From Puniceicoccaceae bacterium (GTDB lineage: Bacteria; Verrucomicrobiota; Verrucomicrobiia; Opitutales; Coraliomargaritaceae), in contig PXBU01000147.1 in assembly GCA_003566795.1 (NCBI GenBank), forward strand, positions 1-7,144: 7,144 bases of DNA, read 5' to 3'. Positions 6,139-7,144 of the stretch are shown one piece after another (the stretch's first letter is position 1; every line of letters starts with the position of its first letter). The notes beneath the pieces were generated by a model, which made no database searches, was not told where the DNA came from, and saw only the letters and a list, made by a program, of their open reading frames with translations. A program made the position numbers and the translations under genes.

Positions 6139-7144
6139 ACGCCTACCTTATCGCCAGTTCATTTTGTGTCGCTGCGATTACGCTCTTCTTTTTCTTCGCA
6201 GTTTTAATCAAGGGGATTCATCAGCAGAAGAATCTCAGTTTCTGTCTTTTTGCGGGATCCGTTTTTGTCTGGAGCTTCGGCCACTTGCATTGGCAGCTGG
6301 CCGGATCGGAACAGGAGGCCATATTTTGGATACGAATTTTAGTTATGGGATCCTCATTGATTCCTTATTCCTACCTGCATTTTGTCAGTCATTTTGTAGG
6401 TCGCAAGATACCGAAGTTTGTTTTTTGGGGCTATCTTATTGGGTTGATTTTATGTGTGCTTGCCTGGACGCCGTACATTTTTAAGGGCGTTGAGGAGCGC
6501 ATGGGTTTCGAATATTGGCCAATTGCCGGGCCTGCGTTTGCGGTTTATTTCGGTGGCTTTGCAGTAGTGGTGGGGTATTGTTTTTTTCTGCTGGTGGATC
6601 AGTACCGCAAGGCAACCATCAAAGTAAAGAATCAGCATAAGTATTTAATTGTTGGGACGGCGATCGGTTTCGCGGGTGGGGGAACTAATTTTCCGCTCTG
6701 GCTGAATATTCAGTTCCCACCGATCCTGCATGGGCTGTCTATTTTATACATCCTTGGCATTGGTTACTCTGCATTGAGGTATCGGCTGCTCGATTTCAAT
6801 GAGGTGGTGGTGCGTTTCCTCAGCCTGCTGGCAATAGCTGGGGTCATAGGGCTGATAATGGCCTTATTGTTTAATCTTTTCGTCGGTTATGCGTATCCCG
6901 GCTTTTATCCGAGTGGATTAACGTTTTGGTGGGCTCTCCTATCCGGGTTGAGCTTCGTTTTTCTGATCATTAGTCCCGTTGCCAGTAGTTTATTCGACGA
7001 ATTGGTGGAGACCAAACTGGTCTCGGCCGGCTTTGCCTACCGTAATCAACTCAGGAAGTTGTCAGATCGTTGGATTCCGAATCTTCAAAACGAGGAGGCG
7101 GCACAGGCTATTGTTGAAGGTATTTATGAGGCGATGCGTTTGGA
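6135..7144 (+). CDS. Multi-pass membrane sensor (7TM-type histidine kinase N-terminal region), truncated by the window end
   Basis: The frame is open from ATG at 6135 to the window end (336 codons plus 2 bases). Its ATG overlaps the TGA of the fusion gene (ATGA), so the two are almost certainly co-translated. I count about nine hydrophobic segments, near residues 4-25, 34-54, 64-88, 94-114, 130-153, 170-188, 196-212, 225-250 and 263-285. The pattern matches the N-terminal membrane region of many sensor kinases: YWPIAGPAFAVYF (127-139), QHKYLIVGTAIGFAGGGTNF (167-186) and YSALRYRLLDF (211-221). After the last segment comes a cytoplasmic stretch (RNQLRKLSDRW, then EEAAQAIVEGIYEAM) that looks like the start of a GAF domain. 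The kinase core is outside the window, so kinase identity is inferred from the family. Several membrane residues are Phe, Tyr and Trp, which would suit a hydrophobic ligand but do not prove one. Confidence 0.85.
   Translation, partial: MNAYLIASSFCVAAITLFFFFAVLIKGIHQQKNLSFCLFAGSVFVWSFGHLHWQLAGSEQEAIFWIRILVMGSSLIPYSYLHFVSHFVGRKIPKFVFWGYLIGLILCVLAWTPYIFKGVEERMGFEYWPIAGPAFAVYFGGFAVVVGYCFFLLVDQYRKATIKVKNQHKYLIVGTAIGFAGGGTNFPLWLNIQFPPILHGLSILYILGIGYSALRYRLLDFNEVVVRFLSLLAIAGVIGLIMALLFNLFVGYAYPGFYPSGLTFWWALLSGLSFVFLIISPVASSLFDELVETKLVSAGFAYRNQLRKLSDRWIPNLQNEEAAQAIVEGIYEAMRL

Noticed and set aside
6050..6484. 144-codon plus-strand open frame
   Set aside because: It overlaps the end of the methyltransferase and the start of the membrane sensor in another frame. 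Its translation resembles no family I recognise, while the overlapping frames encode recognisable domains.
1..7144. Insertion sequences, CRISPR arrays, tRNA or rRNA genes
   Set aside because: No transposase-like frame, no regularly spaced repeats and no RNA gene signature were seen on either strand.

Overview
The window comes from a Gram-negative bacterium: it encodes an outer-membrane beta-barrel protein of the OmpP1/FadL family with a signal peptide and a terminal Phe. GC is medium and appears higher on the left (about 60% in one pheA line counted by hand) than on the right (about 45% in one line of the last gene). The fused chorismate mutase-prephenate dehydratase, two GTG starts and scarce Shine-Dalgarno sequences would suit a marine Verrucomicrobiota of the Opitutae (Coraliomargarita-like). 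That placement is an impression, not a demonstrated fact.

Layout. (1) 1-1009, plus strand: the 3' part of pheA, a bifunctional chorismate mutase/prephenate dehydratase with a C-terminal ACT domain. This is housekeeping phenylalanine synthesis, and its 5' end lies outside the window. (2) 1040-4239, minus strand: a two-gene operon that converges on pheA. The first gene is a soluble sensor histidine kinase (pseudo-receiver, GAF, PAS, HisKA, HATPase). The second is a FadL-type long-chain fatty acid porin whose ATG overlaps the kinase stop in an ATGA. (3) 4240-4449: a 210-bp divergent intergenic region with a sigma-70-like promoter facing right, a hairpin-type inverted repeat just upstream of its -35, a 10-bp palindrome and a short direct repeat. 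(4) 4450-6138, plus strand: an unusual fusion of a LuxD-like acyl-ACP thioesterase/acyltransferase (alpha/beta hydrolase with the AXSXS nucleophile elbow) and a class I SAM-dependent methyltransferase. (5) 6135-7144, plus strand: the first 336 codons of a multi-pass membrane sensor protein, probably a histidine kinase. It overlaps the fusion gene by ATGA and is cut off by the window end.

Working hypothesis. The four genes from 1040 to the right edge form a lipid-signal module. The LuxD-like domain would release a fatty acid from acyl-ACP and the attached methyltransferase would methylate it. The co-translated membrane kinase would sense the product, much as PhcB (methyltransferase) and PhcS (kinase) handle 3-hydroxy fatty acid methyl esters in Ralstonia. 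The divergent FadL porin and its soluble kinase could handle uptake of and response to the same lipid. The domain assignments, overlaps and catalytic motifs are seen in the sequence. The signalling role and the chemistry are inference.
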